A stretch of DNA of 38,759 nt, from positions 1 to 38,759 of the forward strand of contig CANFVB010000005.1 in NCBI GenBank assembly GCA_947450355.1, written 5' to 3'. Within the stretch, counting starts at the first letter, position 1; every line of letters starts with the position of its first letter. The notes beneath the pieces are model-generated. The model ran no database searches, was not told the DNA's origin, and saw only the letters and a program-made list of their open reading frames with translations. The DNA comes from Bacteroidota bacterium (GTDB taxonomy: Bacteria > Bacteroidota > Bacteroidia > Flavobacteriales > Flavobacteriaceae). The translations under genes were made by a program, and so were the position numbers. Positions 16,573 through 26,561 of this stretch are shown in pieces.

Positions 16573-16643
16573 TTTTATGTTTTTATAAATAGAATCACAA
16601 TTGTTGTGGTTTCTAACTATTTAAAAAACATAAAATTATAAAT

Positions 16644-18656
16644 ATGAAAAAACAAATTCCAATACTTTTATTGTTGTTGTTTTGTTCTATTAATTTCTAT
16701 TCTCAAGATACTTTGAAAGAAATTAAGGTTCAAAGCGCACAAAAAAGTTTGCAGAAATCATTAAAGTTAACAGCAAATACAACCTTGCTTTCAAGCAAAG
16801 AATTATTAAAAGCCGCTTGCTGTAATTTGGCCGAAAGTTTTGAAACAAATCCATCAATTGATGTGAATTTTTCAGATGCTTTAACGGGAACAAAACAAAT
16901 CAAAATGCTTGGTTTAACCAGTCCGTATTTGATGATTACCGAAGAGAATATTCCTTCTGTTCGTGGTGCTTCACAAGCGTATGGATTGTCATTTACACCT
17001 GGAACTTGGGTTGAAAGTATCCAAATTACAAAAGGTGCAGGAAGTGTTGTGAATGGCTACGAAAGTATTTCAGGACAAATAAACACAGAATTAATTAAGC
17101 CTATAAATGACATTCCTTTTTTCTTGAATGCTTATGGTTCTTCGGATTCTCGCTTTGAATTGAACACGCATTTCAACAGAAAAATATCAGATAAATGGGC
17201 GACAAGTTTGTTCGTTCACGGAAATACTCGGGTTTCCAAAAATGATATGAATAACGATGGATTTCTCGATAATCCATTGGCGAAGCAAGTCAATATTTTG
17301 AATCGTTGGCAATATACAAATGCTGAAAAAGGCTGGGTTAGTTTTGTGAATTTCCGGTATATGAATGACAAAAAACAAACGGGAGAATTGAATTTTGATC
17401 CTAATCGAGACAAGCTAACTACAAATTATTGGGGTTCAGAAATCAATACCGAGCGAATTGATATTTCTACCAAAGTAGGTTATGTTTTCCCAAATATGCC
17501 CTATCAAAGTATCGGATTTCAAAATGCATTTAACAGTCATAATCAGGAATCGTATTTTGGTTTGAACCAATACAATATCAAACAAAAAAGCTATTATTCA
17601 AACTTAATTTTGAATTCTATAATTGATAATACGATGCATAAATTTTCAACAGGTTTGAATTTCACTTATGACAAATATGAGGAATTTGTGAATGTTGCAG
17701 ATTACAGTAGAACCGATAATTCTTTGGGAGCTTTTTTTGAATATACGTATGACAACACGACTAATTTTAGTTTAGTTTTGGGAGGTAGAGTTGACAATCA
17801 TAACCGATTGGGAACTTTTTTCACACCAAGATTTCACGTTCGATACAACCTCTGGAAATTGGGAGTATTACGATTTTCTGCAGGTCGAGGAAAGCGTAGT
17901 GCGAATATTTTTGCTGAAAATCAACAGCTTTTTGGAAGTTCAAGAAACTTTGAAATTGTAAATTCTGGAGGAAAAATTTATGGACTAAATCCTGAGATAG
18001 CTTGGAATTACGGTTTGAGTTTTTCACAGGGATTTAAACTTTTTAATAGAAGTGGCGATGTTGGATTTGACTTTTATAGAACTGATTTTCAAAATCAAGT
18101 GGTGGTTGATTTGTATCAAGGACCGCAACAAGTAGTATTTTATAATTTGAATGGAAAGTCGTTTGCAAATAGTTTGCAAGTCGAGTTTAATTATGAATTG
18201 GCGAAACACTTTAATTTGAGAACTGCTTATAAGTATTACGACATTCAAACTGATTATCAATATGTTACTCAAGAAAGACCGTTGCAAGCCAAACATCGAT
18301 TTTTTGGAAATTTGGAATACCAAACTCATATTACTGATAAAGGAAAACAATGGAAATTTGATTATACTTTGAATTGGCTTGGAAAACAAAGATTACCAAC
18401 TACTATTTCCAACTCTGGTTTAGATTCTATGCCAGAATATTCACCTTCATTTTCAGTGATGACTGTGCAAGTTACAAGAACATTTTCATCTACCTTTGAA
18501 GTATATGTTGGAGGTGAAAATATTGGAAATTACAAACAAGAAAAAGCAATTTTAGGTAGTGATAATCCTTTTGGAACTACTTTTGATACATCAATAATTT
18601 ACGCGCCAGTATTTGGACAAATGTATTATGCAGGATTGCGATTTAAGATAAAGTAA
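16644..18656 (+). CDS. TonB-dependent outer-membrane receptor of a metal module
   Basis: This 670-aa receptor has the signal peptide MKKQIPILLLLLFCSINFYS. It has no N-terminal carboxypeptidase-like extension. The plug (about residues 25-155) contains LKEIKVQSAQ, an unusual AACCNLAESFETNPSIDVNF with Cys59-Cys60, TGTKQIKMLGLTSPYLMITE and VESIQITKGAGSVVNGYESISGQIN. The C-terminal barrel ends in a typical YAGLRFKIK strand. The Cys pair in the plug and the flanking HYC_CC_PP and HMA genes indicate a metal or metal-chelate receptor rather than a glycan one; no SusD partner is present. It lies 71 nt after the first gene and 99 nt before the HMA gene. Substrate (probably Cu) is inferred from context. 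Confidence 0.9.
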   Translation: MKKQIPILLLLLFCSINFYSQDTLKEIKVQSAQKSLQKSLKLTANTTLLSSKELLKAACCNLAESFETNPSIDVNFSDALTGTKQIKMLGLTSPYLMITEENIPSVRGASQAYGLSFTPGTWVESIQITKGAGSVVNGYESISGQINTELIKPINDIPFFLNAYGSSDSRFELNTHFNRKISDKWATSLFVHGNTRVSKNDMNNDGFLDNPLAKQVNILNRWQYTNAEKGWVSFVNFRYMNDKKQTGELNFDPNRDKLTTNYWGSEINTERIDISTKVGYVFPNMPYQSIGFQNAFNSHNQESYFGLNQYNIKQKSYYSNLILNSIIDNTMHKFSTGLNFTYDKYEEFVNVADYSRTDNSLGAFFEYTYDNTTNFSLVLGGRVDNHNRLGTFFTPRFHVRYNLWKLGVLRFSAGRGKRSANIFAENQQLFGSSRNFEIVNSGGKIYGLNPEIAWNYGLSFSQGFKLFNRSGDVGFDFYRTDFQNQVVVDLYQGPQQVVFYNLNGKSFANSLQVEFNYELAKHFNLRTAYKYYDIQTDYQYVTQERPLQAKHRFFGNLEYQTHITDKGKQWKFDYTLNWLGKQRLPTTISNSGLDSMPEYSPSFSVMTVQVTRTFSSTFEVYVGGENIGNYKQEKAILGSDNPFGTTFDTSIIYAPVFGQMYYAGLRFKIK

Positions 18657-18706
18657 AAGCATTAACAATAAAAAATAAAATATTTACAAACACATTTCCG
18701 TTCTGT

Positions 18707-18741
18707 CTCCCTTCCCTTTGGGGAGGGCTGGGGTGGGGATT
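18707..18741. repeat. G/C-rich hairpin repeat, copy 1
   Basis: This is a strikingly G-rich stretch in an AT-rich gap between the receptor and HMA genes. CCCTTCCC (18709-18716) pairs with GGGGAGGG (18720-18727) across a TTT loop, followed by a CTGGGGTGGGGATT tail. A second copy with the same layout (hairpin plus GGG-rich tail ending GGATT) lies at 24253-24284. Such elements are typical dispersed intergenic repeats in Bacteroidota genomes. Here it interrupts a probable operon. Confidence 0.7.
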
Positions 18742-18755
18742 AAAAATCAATAATT

Positions 18756-19097
18756 ATGAAAAATTTAATTTTAGCAGTAGTAGTATTTTTCGCTGGATTC
18801 TCAATTCAGGCGCAAGAAAAGTTGAATAAGAATGCCAAATATGTAATTGAAGTAAATGGCAATTGTGAGCAATGTCAGAATCGAATTCAGAAAGCAGCCT
18901 ATTCGGTTTCTGGAGTAAAATCAGCAAATTGGAGTATTGAAACCCACGAATTGAGCCTGATACTAAACGAAGAAAAAACAACAATTCTTGCGGTTAAAAC
19001 CGCAATTGCCAGAGCTGGATATGATACCGATGAGGTAAAAGCACTTTCAGAAAGCTATGATAAATTGCCTGGATGTTGCCAGTATGAAAGAAAATAA
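18756..19097 (+). CDS. Exported heavy-metal-associated (HMA) domain protein
   Basis: This is a 113-aa protein with signal peptide MKNLILAVVVFFAGFSIQAQ and then one HMA fold (about residues 27-95). The metal site is Cys37-x-x-Cys40 in NGNCEQCQNRI; YSVSGVKSANWSIETHELSL and KTAIARAGYDTDEV are the usual HMA strands and helix. A second thiol pair, Cys107-Cys108, sits in the tail (LPGCCQY). HMA proteins chaperone Cu(I) and related soft metals. This one would work in the periplasm, receiving metal from, or passing it to, the receptor encoded upstream. It is separated from the receptor by a dispersed repeat. Metal identity is inferred. Confidence 0.9.
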   Translation: MKNLILAVVVFFAGFSIQAQEKLNKNAKYVIEVNGNCEQCQNRIQKAAYSVSGVKSANWSIETHELSLILNEEKTTILAVKTAIARAGYDTDEVKALSESYDKLPGCCQYERK

Positions 19098-19231
19098 GAT
19101 GCGATTGTTTCGTTAATTAATTTTTAAATGACACTAATAAATTGTGTCTAAGTTAAATTTTAGTTACTTTCACGCTCGATATTGTTGCTCAAAAAGGCAA
19201 AGTATTATCAAATTAGAAACCCAATTTACTT

Positions 19232-19936
19232 ATGAATACTTTTGATTGGACTCAATTAATAAATCCAGAATTTTACATTACGCTACAAATTGCTGGAATC
19301 CAAATAGGACTTTACATTGTCTTATTTATTGTTTTTGCGGAAACAGGACTTTTTGCAGGTTTCTTTTTGCCAGGTGATAGTTTGTTATTTTTGTCAGGAA
19401 TATATGCTTCGGGATCAGTTGTTGATGGGGTTTATCATCCGGGTTTAGTTGATCAATTTGTGCATATTGACAGTGAATTTATCAACGTATTAATCTTAGT
19501 TTCTTTTGTTGCTTTAGCAGGAATATTGGGTAATATGGTTGGTTATTGGTTCGGTTCAAAAAGTGGCTATTACTTATTTAAAAAGGAAGATACTTTTTGG
19601 TTCAAGAAAAAGTACTTAATTCAATCTAAGGATTTCTTCGAAAGATATGGTGGAAAAGCTATTATTTACGCTCGTTTTTTACCTATTTTCCGAACTTTTG
19701 CGCCCATAATCGCAGGAGTTGTAACTATGGATAAAAAGAAATTTATGTTTTTCAATATTGTTAGTTCTTTTTTATGGTCTTTCGTACTGATATTTTCAGG
19801 ACATTATTTATATGGAATATTTTTAGAATACGGAATTGATCTAAAACACCACATCGAATATATTGTAATCGGAATTGTCCTTATTTCAACCGTACCCGTT
19901 TTATTTAAACTTTTGAAGAAAACAGTAGTTAAATAA
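19232..19936 (+). CDS. DedA/VTT family membrane protein
   Basis: This 234-aa inner-membrane protein of the DedA (SNARE-associated/VTT) family has about five hydrophobic segments. Family landmarks are FAETGLFAGFFLPGDSLLF (residues ~36-54) with the conserved acidic residue and PGD, a glycine-rich GILGNMVGYWFGSKSG, and FFERYGGKAIIYARFLPIFRTFAPIIAG (~132-160) with the conserved arginines. Members are implicated in lipid carrier recycling or scrambling and membrane homeostasis. It is a single-gene unit: 134 bp separate it from the HMA gene and a strong bidirectional terminator follows. Exact substrate unknown. Confidence 0.92.
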   Translation: MNTFDWTQLINPEFYITLQIAGIQIGLYIVLFIVFAETGLFAGFFLPGDSLLFLSGIYASGSVVDGVYHPGLVDQFVHIDSEFINVLILVSFVALAGILGNMVGYWFGSKSGYYLFKKEDTFWFKKKYLIQSKDFFERYGGKAIIYARFLPIFRTFAPIIAGVVTMDKKKFMFFNIVSSFLWSFVLIFSGHYLYGIFLEYGIDLKHHIEYIVIGIVLISTVPVLFKLLKKTVVK

Positions 19937-19951
19937 TTCCATTTTTATAAA

Positions 19952-19989
19952 AAAAAACGGGAAATTTCAATGTGAATTTTCCGTTTTTT
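19952..19989. terminator. Bidirectional intrinsic terminator between convergent genes
   Basis: AAAAAACGGGAAATT (19952-19966) pairs with AATTTTCCGTTTTTT (19975-19989) with one G.T wobble around an 8-nt loop, giving an A-tract/T-tract flanked stem. It serves the DedA gene on the plus strand and the gene ending at 19997 on the minus strand. Confidence 0.85.
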
Positions 19990-19996
19990 AATTTCA

Positions 19997-22366
19997 TTAC
20001 AATGTTTTACTAATTGGTATTTTTTTAATTTCAGAAATTAATTGACCATCGTTTGTAAATCCTTCTAGGAGAACTTGAATTTCTGATTGATTTCCTTTTG
20101 GGAATGAAACTTCAAAATTCTGATTGTCTTTGAGCATTATTTTGGGATACCAACCCAAAGTTCCAAACGAATAAAACTCTTTTTGAGTTTCAAATTGCGA
20201 GTTTTTAAAGTCATTGTTTTTTGAAAAACCCGTGGTAACAATAAGCGAAGTGTATTTTGTTCTAAAATAGTCATTTTTCACTCCTTTTTTAAGGTAAATA
20301 TTTATTGTTCCCGTAGTTCCTCCAGCCATTGAAAAACCAGTTTTGTCAATATATATTTCGTCAACTTCGTTTAAATATAGACTATATAAAAGATTTAAAT
20401 CGAATACTATTTCATTATCTATATAAACTGACGGTGCAGCCCCATTCTCTGAAAACGCTCCGTTTCTTGGATTTTTAATATAGGCACTATTGTCTTCTTG
20501 ACTTATTCCCGTTTTATAACCATTTCTTCCTATAAATTCAAGGACATTTCCAAATGCATTTTCGTCAATTTTATAAGCAATTGCTGAACTTGAACCCACT
20601 TCATTAATATGAGTGAATACTTGTTTTTTATACTTATTTTTAATTTTTATTTCCGATAGATTGATAGTTTCACCATCTGATTTTGAAGTTGTAAACGTAA
20701 AGTTGTTTTCTAATTTTTTTAATGGCGGACAATTCGTCTTTTCACTACACAGAAGCTGTTTGATTAATGTATCGTTTCGTATAAGTTTAACAGCCATTTT
20801 TGTATAAATCGCCATGTTCTTTTCATTCAACATCTGTAATAAAAACACGGTGGAGTCTCGAGCAAAATAATTCTCAAACTTAAATTCATTGTTTTCATCA
20901 ATTGTAGTTTCATCAAAAACATTATCATTCAATGAGATTAATGAAATTTTGTATTTGGATTTCGAATTTAATTTTTTCTCAACTTTACCACTAATCGTTA
21001 CCCCTTTAGTAAATCGAAAAGTCATTTTTGGTGGATTTGATATTATATCTTTCCAAAGGTATTTACTTCGATGTTGATTGAGCATCAAAAGTTCCATATC
21101 CTGATTTCTTGTGATATTTTCTAAATCGTAGTAAGAATATGTTTCAATTTCAGGATGTTCTAAGTAAGCGTTTAAATAAAATGTTCCTAAAATTGACCTT
21201 TTTTGTCCTCCACAAGAATTATTTTCAGGAAGCACACTTAAACTTAAATTTGCTTCTTTCAAATCAGAATATCCAGATAACGAAATGCTGTCATTAGCAA
21301 TGTTTTTCGCTTCAAATTTTATGTTTGGTTTCTGTGTTCCATAAATATAAACCAATCTTTCAGCAACTTCGTTGAAATTTTCATCGATTACTCGAATGTT
21401 ATTTACGCCATTTGACAAGTACTTTTTATCAAAGTCAAGAATTTGTTCCCGCTCTTTATTATTAAATGTAAATACTTTTTGGATTGAATTTCCATCTTGA
21501 TGAATTAGAAGTATGTACTTTTTATTTTCATATAATGCAACTCCAGAATCATTTGTATTTACAGAAATTACCAAATGATTGTTCGATAAATTATTGTTAT
21601 AACTTATCTTCATTCCAACATCATTCGTTTTTGGTAATGGTTCTGAGAAATTCATTTTATCAGAATGAAATTTGATAAAGTAGTTTTCGTTAGGAATTGG
21701 AGTGAAATAAAAATTTCCATTTCCCATTTTATTAGTTGAAAATTTAGCTATATCATTTGATTTGGAATCAATAATAATACCGTCAGAAATAGTTATCCCT
21801 TTGTGATTACAATCAATTATTTTAACACCAACTCTATTAACAACACCATTAATGATAACGCCACTTTCTGGAAAAAAGGAAATTTTAGCTGTGTTCAAAT
21901 CTGGTTGATTTCTATCAAAACTATAAGGCTCATTTTTATTAATTACTTCTATAATTTGTTGAAATGAATCATCTTCTTTGAAATTATTCATCCAATTGGT
22001 ATAAAAATGAAATTTATACATCCCCGATTTGAATTTTTCATTTAAGTGAATAACCCCTTCAAAAGTTCCCGATGCTGTAAAAAGTAATTGTTTTTGAATC
22101 ACTTCATTTTGCTCATTATAAATAACTAATTGAACGTTGGCAGTATATAAATGGGGCGAACTATTGTTTTTGCTATACACATATCCTTTGAAACCGATGT
22201 CTTCAGTATTTACAAATATCGTTTTGTTGAAATGAACATGAATGATTTCTCGATCATAATGAAAATAATTTTCGATGCTATTTTTAATTTTCTCTTGATT
22301 TTCAGTATTTTGAGAATAAGATTGAATGAAAAAAAATAAACTAAAAATAGTAATGTAAAATCTCAT
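19997..22366 (-). CDS. Exported MG2-like protein with a C-terminal orphan TonB-plug-like domain
   Basis: This is a 789-aa protein from the ATG at 22366 (MRFYITIFSLFFFIQSYSQN, a clear signal peptide); upstream extension to 22429 adds an unlikely leader. Residues ~25-125 look like an alpha-2-macroglobulin MG2-type beta-sandwich (HVHFNKTIFVNTEDIGFKGY, ASGTFEGVIHLNEKFKSGMYKFHFYTNWM). The middle is repetitive beta-rich sequence. Residues ~605-690 resemble a TonB receptor plug (ENAFGNVLEFIGRNGY, APSVYIDNEIV, EVDEIYIDKTG, GTTGTINIYLKKG), but no beta-barrel follows. Such proteins are frequent in Flavobacteriia and usually annotated as hypothetical or plug-containing. It is a lone gene between two terminators. 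Function unknown; a periplasmic or outer-membrane structural or interaction role is plausible. Confidence 0.75.
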   Translation of the reverse strand: MRFYITIFSLFFFIQSYSQNTENQEKIKNSIENYFHYDREIIHVHFNKTIFVNTEDIGFKGYVYSKNNSSPHLYTANVQLVIYNEQNEVIQKQLLFTASGTFEGVIHLNEKFKSGMYKFHFYTNWMNNFKEDDSFQQIIEVINKNEPYSFDRNQPDLNTAKISFFPESGVIINGVVNRVGVKIIDCNHKGITISDGIIIDSKSNDIAKFSTNKMGNGNFYFTPIPNENYFIKFHSDKMNFSEPLPKTNDVGMKISYNNNLSNNHLVISVNTNDSGVALYENKKYILLIHQDGNSIQKVFTFNNKEREQILDFDKKYLSNGVNNIRVIDENFNEVAERLVYIYGTQKPNIKFEAKNIANDSISLSGYSDLKEANLSLSVLPENNSCGGQKRSILGTFYLNAYLEHPEIETYSYYDLENITRNQDMELLMLNQHRSKYLWKDIISNPPKMTFRFTKGVTISGKVEKKLNSKSKYKISLISLNDNVFDETTIDENNEFKFENYFARDSTVFLLQMLNEKNMAIYTKMAVKLIRNDTLIKQLLCSEKTNCPPLKKLENNFTFTTSKSDGETINLSEIKIKNKYKKQVFTHINEVGSSSAIAYKIDENAFGNVLEFIGRNGYKTGISQEDNSAYIKNPRNGAFSENGAAPSVYIDNEIVFDLNLLYSLYLNEVDEIYIDKTGFSMAGGTTGTINIYLKKGVKNDYFRTKYTSLIVTTGFSKNNDFKNSQFETQKEFYSFGTLGWYPKIMLKDNQNFEVSFPKGNQSEIQVLLEGFTNDGQLISEIKKIPISKTL

Positions 22367-22502
22367 TTGAGTATTAATATTAAGGGAAGTTATAATTACA
22401 TTTAATAATAGCGGTAAATTTAGATACAAATAAAAAGGAATTTGTTAAATTATTTATAATATTATTCTTAAGATTTGATTCAGAAAGCAATCACTAAAAA
22501 GC

Positions 22503-22535
22503 AAAATCCGCTTCATCATTGACGAAGCGGATTTT
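22503..22535 (-). terminator. Intrinsic terminator after groEL
   Basis: AAAATCCGCTTC and GAAGCGGATTTT (22503-22514 and 22524-22535) form a perfect 12-bp stem with a 9-nt loop, about 20 nt after the groEL stop. On the minus strand the stem is followed by a T-rich GCTTTTT. It closes the miaB-to-groEL block. Confidence 0.88.
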
Positions 22536-22555
22536 TTTTTTGAATGTTATTTAAA

Positions 22556-24220
<1,665 letters not shown>

Positions 24221-24252
24221 TTATTAAGTTAATAATTTTTATTTATTATTTT

Positions 24253-24284
24253 CTCCTCCCCTTCGGGGAGGTCGGGAGGGGATT
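24253..24284. repeat. G/C-rich hairpin repeat, copy 2
   Basis: CCTCCCC (24255-24261) and GGGGAGG (24265-24271) form a perfect 7-bp stem with a TTC loop, followed by TCGGGAGGGGATT. It has the same layout as the repeat at 18707-18741. The right end touches the stop codon of groES (24283-24285), so the element sits immediately after the groES coding sequence. Confidence 0.7.
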
Positions 24285-24558
24285 ATATTATAGCCAATAT
24301 GTCGTCCTCACGCATTATCAAATAATCTTTACCTTCTAATTTCAATTCTGTTCCTGCATATTTTCCGTACAATACAGAATCACCAACTTTAACGGTCATA
24401 GTGTGGTCTTTTGTTCCATTTCCAACAGCAACGACAGTTCCTTTTTGAGGTTTTTCTTTTGCTGTATCTGGAATAAAAATTCCTGATGCTGTTTTAGTTT
24501 CTGCAGCTACAGGTTCAATTAGAACGCGGTCTGAAAGAGGTTTGATATTTAAACTCAT
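24283..24558 (-). CDS. groES: Co-chaperonin GroES
   Basis: This 91-aa co-chaperonin, starting [16 protein letters not shown], forms the heptameric lid of GroEL. The mobile loop [21 protein letters not shown] (about residues 20-40) and the C-terminal [13 protein letters not shown] are standard. It has its own upstream region of about 85 bp after the secG terminator, with a sigma-54-like element, so groESL can be transcribed independently of the secG part of the block. It precedes groEL on the same strand. Length is normal. Confidence 0.98.
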   Translation of the reverse strand: MSLNIKPLSDRVLIEPVAAETKTASGIFIPDTAKEKPQKGTVVAVGNGTKDHTMTVKVGDSVLYGKYAGTELKLEGKDYLIMREDDILAII

Positions 24559-24601
24559 AATGATATATTTAATATGTTATTTTAATTTGATGAAAATCTA
24601 A

Positions 24602-24619
24602 TTTCAGAAATTATGCCAA
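24602..24619 (-). promoter_or_regulatory. Candidate groES promoter element (TTGGCA...; sigma-54-like)
   Basis: The minus strand reads TTGGCATAATTTCTGAAA 44-61 bp before the groES ATG. TGG and the GA ten nt later resemble the -24/-12 sigma-54 layout (GG-N10-GC) with one mismatch at -12. Alternatively TTG-N20-TAATTTCT, using the TTG upstream of this element, would be a weak housekeeping promoter. The presence of a sigma-54 activator gene in the same block makes the first reading worth testing. Confidence 0.3.
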
Positions 24620-24643
24620 TATGTATATTCTGACAATTTTGCC

Positions 24644-24677
24644 TAAAAAAAATGCCAGCATTGACAGGCTGGCATTT
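24644..24677 (-). terminator. Intrinsic terminator after secG
   Basis: On the minus strand AAATGCCAGC and GCTGGCATTT form a perfect 10-bp stem around an 8-nt loop, followed by a run of T (24644-24650). It lies 23 nt after the secG stop and separates secG from groES. Confidence 0.88.
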
Positions 24678-24699
24678 ATATATTATAATTAGAATTGTA

Positions 24700-25050
24700 T
24701 TATTTAGCAGGCGCTGGTGCCGGCATTGTTTTCGCAGGAACATCAGTAGTTGAAGGTTTTGCAGCCGCTGGAATAGCTTTTTGAGTTGTATCTATAATTT
24801 TAGAATCGGAATCTCCTAAACTTCCTGTGAAACTCAAACAAGATAATAATATCAACGCTGTCAATATAATTGCTAATGTCCAAGTGCTTTTATCTAAAAA
24901 GTCAGTAGTTTTTTGAACTCCACCCATCATTTGTGAACCTCCTAAAGAAGAAGATAATCCACCACCTTTAGGGTTTTGAACCATTATTACTACAATTAAA
25001 AGAAAACACACGATTGTAATTAATACTAAAAAAATTGAAAATGTACTCAT
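24700..25050 (-). CDS. secG: Preprotein translocase subunit SecG
   Basis: This 116-aa inner-membrane subunit of the SecYEG channel has two transmembrane helices (about residues 4-23 and 55-75). They flank the conserved loop MVQNPKGGGLSSSLGGSQMMGG and TTDFLDKSTWTLA. The Bacteroidota-type Ala/Pro/Lys-rich tail (AIPAAAKPSTTDVPAKT, APAPAK) is present. It starts 2 nt after the stop of the TPR-like gene, so the pair is translationally linked. A strong terminator follows. Assignment is secure. Confidence 0.95.
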   Translation of the reverse strand: MSTFSIFLVLITIVCFLLIVVIMVQNPKGGGLSSSLGGSQMMGGVQKTTDFLDKSTWTLAIILTALILLSCLSFTGSLGDSDSKIIDTTQKAIPAAAKPSTTDVPAKTMPAPAPAK

Positions 25051-25052
25051 TG

Positions 25053-25916
25053 TTATTTGTTATTATGTTGTAAAATCTTAATATCCGAAATACGGTTTGC
25101 AAAGAAACTACTTTTTTCTGGATATTTCAAAATTAATATTTCATAAGCTTGAATTGCTTTATCATATTTATTTTGTTCCAAATATACGCGCGCCAATGTT
25201 TCTGTCATTAAATAGGAATTATTTTCTGAACTTGGCTCTAAAAAAACTTTAGGTTCTGCTTCTTTTTTTATGGGTGGAATCTTCGGACTTGCTTCAATGA
25301 ACTTGTCTATCAATTCATTTTTCTTCTGTTTCTCGGGGTCAATCGTTGTAGAATTTATTTCAATTGGTGTTGAAATTTCTCTTTCAATTGGATGAATCTT
25401 TGATAATTGCAGCCATTCCTGAAAAGAATATTTTTCATTTATATCGAAAACTAAAGGCTTCCCGATTTCTAATTTTTCTTCCGCTGCCTCAATTGTTGGG
25501 ATTGAAACTTCAATTGTATCAATTGGTGTGGCTTCTTTAATAGAAGTTAAAATTGATTGTTCCAAAGGATTTATCTTAGATTCAATTTTTTCTTCTTTAA
25601 ATATTAATTCTGTTGCATCAACAAAAATCTCATTGATTTCGGCTAATTTTTCTTCGTATAAATTTTTATGAATGCGTGTAAAAGTATCTGAAATTATAAA
25701 ATCGAATAAAACACTTCTATCAGTTGTATGCGCAGCAGTATTTTTTAAATCATAATTATAACGGAAACTATCTTGATTATACAACCCTTTCAATCGCAAC
25801 GCTCTCGCACTTTGAAAATACGGAAATTCCGCAACGATTTTTTCCAAAGACAAAGTTTGCTTGTCATTGATAGCGTTGGGGTTGTTAATTAAAGATAAAT
25901 ATTCTGTTATATTCAT
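25053..25916 (-). CDS. TPR-like hypothetical protein linked to lptE and secG
   Basis: This is a 287-aa cytoplasmic protein from the ATG at 25916 (MNITEYLSLINNP); a possible ATG at 25943 adds nine poorly fitting residues. The N-terminus (LEKIVAEFPYFQSARALRLKGL, then NYDLKNTAAHTTDRSVLFDFI) is a conserved Flavobacteriia block. The middle is low-complexity acidic sequence. The C-terminus (YLMTETLARVYLEQNKYDKAIQAYEILILKYPEKSSFFANRI) is one clear tetratricopeptide repeat, suggesting protein-protein contact. The gene is always placed between lptE and secG in related genomes as far as I recall, hinting at a role in envelope biogenesis, but no function is known. Confidence 0.8.
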   Translation of the reverse strand: MNITEYLSLINNPNAINDKQTLSLEKIVAEFPYFQSARALRLKGLYNQDSFRYNYDLKNTAAHTTDRSVLFDFIISDTFTRIHKNLYEEKLAEINEIFVDATELIFKEEKIESKINPLEQSILTSIKEATPIDTIEVSIPTIEAAEEKLEIGKPLVFDINEKYSFQEWLQLSKIHPIEREISTPIEINSTTIDPEKQKKNELIDKFIEASPKIPPIKKEAEPKVFLEPSSENNSYLMTETLARVYLEQNKYDKAIQAYEILILKYPEKSSFFANRISDIKILQHNNK

Positions 25917-25991
25917 AAAAGGGTATTCCTTTTTATTAATCATTTATTTGTCTTCCGATTGAGTGAACCGACAAATTATCGAATCAATATT

Positions 25992-26495
25992 TTACCATTT
26001 TGCCAATGATTCATTGAAAATATCTTGCGTAATTCTTTCAAAAATAATCTCTAAATTTTCATTTAGTTTTGAACCAACTAATTGATCCGCACCATTATAA
26101 TCATTATAGAATGAGAACTTTTTCTCGAAATTATCCGCTTCTTTATTTTTATTTGTATATCTTACATTTACAGTAATTGAAAGCCTATTTTGCGAAGCCT
26201 TTTGATCTGCTGTTGCTGTCATTGGACTTATTCTGTAATCTGTAATTTCTCCTTCATAAACCAAATCTCCATTGGCATTCGTCAAATTCAAATTCGTTTG
26301 ATTCTGAATTAAATTCTGCATTTTTTGCGTGAATGTTCTTTCAATACCAGGTTCTATCAACGATGCATTATTCTGAAAATAATTCACTTGAAAGGTTTTG
26401 GCATCGATTTTTCCTGTTCCAGTAAAATTATAAACAGAACAACTGCTGAACGTTATCAGGATTAAAATTGCAATTATGTAATTTGTTTTTTTCAT
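25992..26495 (-). CDS. lptE: LptE-like outer-membrane LPS assembly lipoprotein
   Basis: This is a 167-aa lipoprotein. Three Met codons are possible (26513, 26501, 26495); the last gives the tidiest signal, MKKTNYIIAILILITFSSC, with lipobox FSSC. The mature part (VYNFTGTGKI, FQVNYFQNNASLIEPGIERTFTQKMQ, LVYEGEITDYRISPM, RLSITVNVRYTN) fits the Bacteroidota LptE family, which partners LptD in placing LPS in the outer membrane. It follows the sigma-54 activator by 66 nt and precedes the TPR gene by 75 nt on the same strand. The symbol is by family similarity and gene order. Confidence 0.85.
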   Translation of the reverse strand: MKKTNYIIAILILITFSSCSVYNFTGTGKIDAKTFQVNYFQNNASLIEPGIERTFTQKMQNLIQNQTNLNLTNANGDLVYEGEITDYRISPMTATADQKASQNRLSITVNVRYTNKNKEADNFEKKFSFYNDYNGADQLVGSKLNENLEIIFERITQDIFNESLAKW

Positions 26496-26561
26496 TTTCA
26501 TTTTAAAATCCAAAGATATTCAAAAATAATTGACATTTATCAATTACCAATTATCATTTTA

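Noticed and set aside
18024..18389. 121-aa open frame antisense to the TonB-dependent receptor gene
   Set aside because: Fully contained in a clear barrel-coding sequence and without any motif; a shadow frame.
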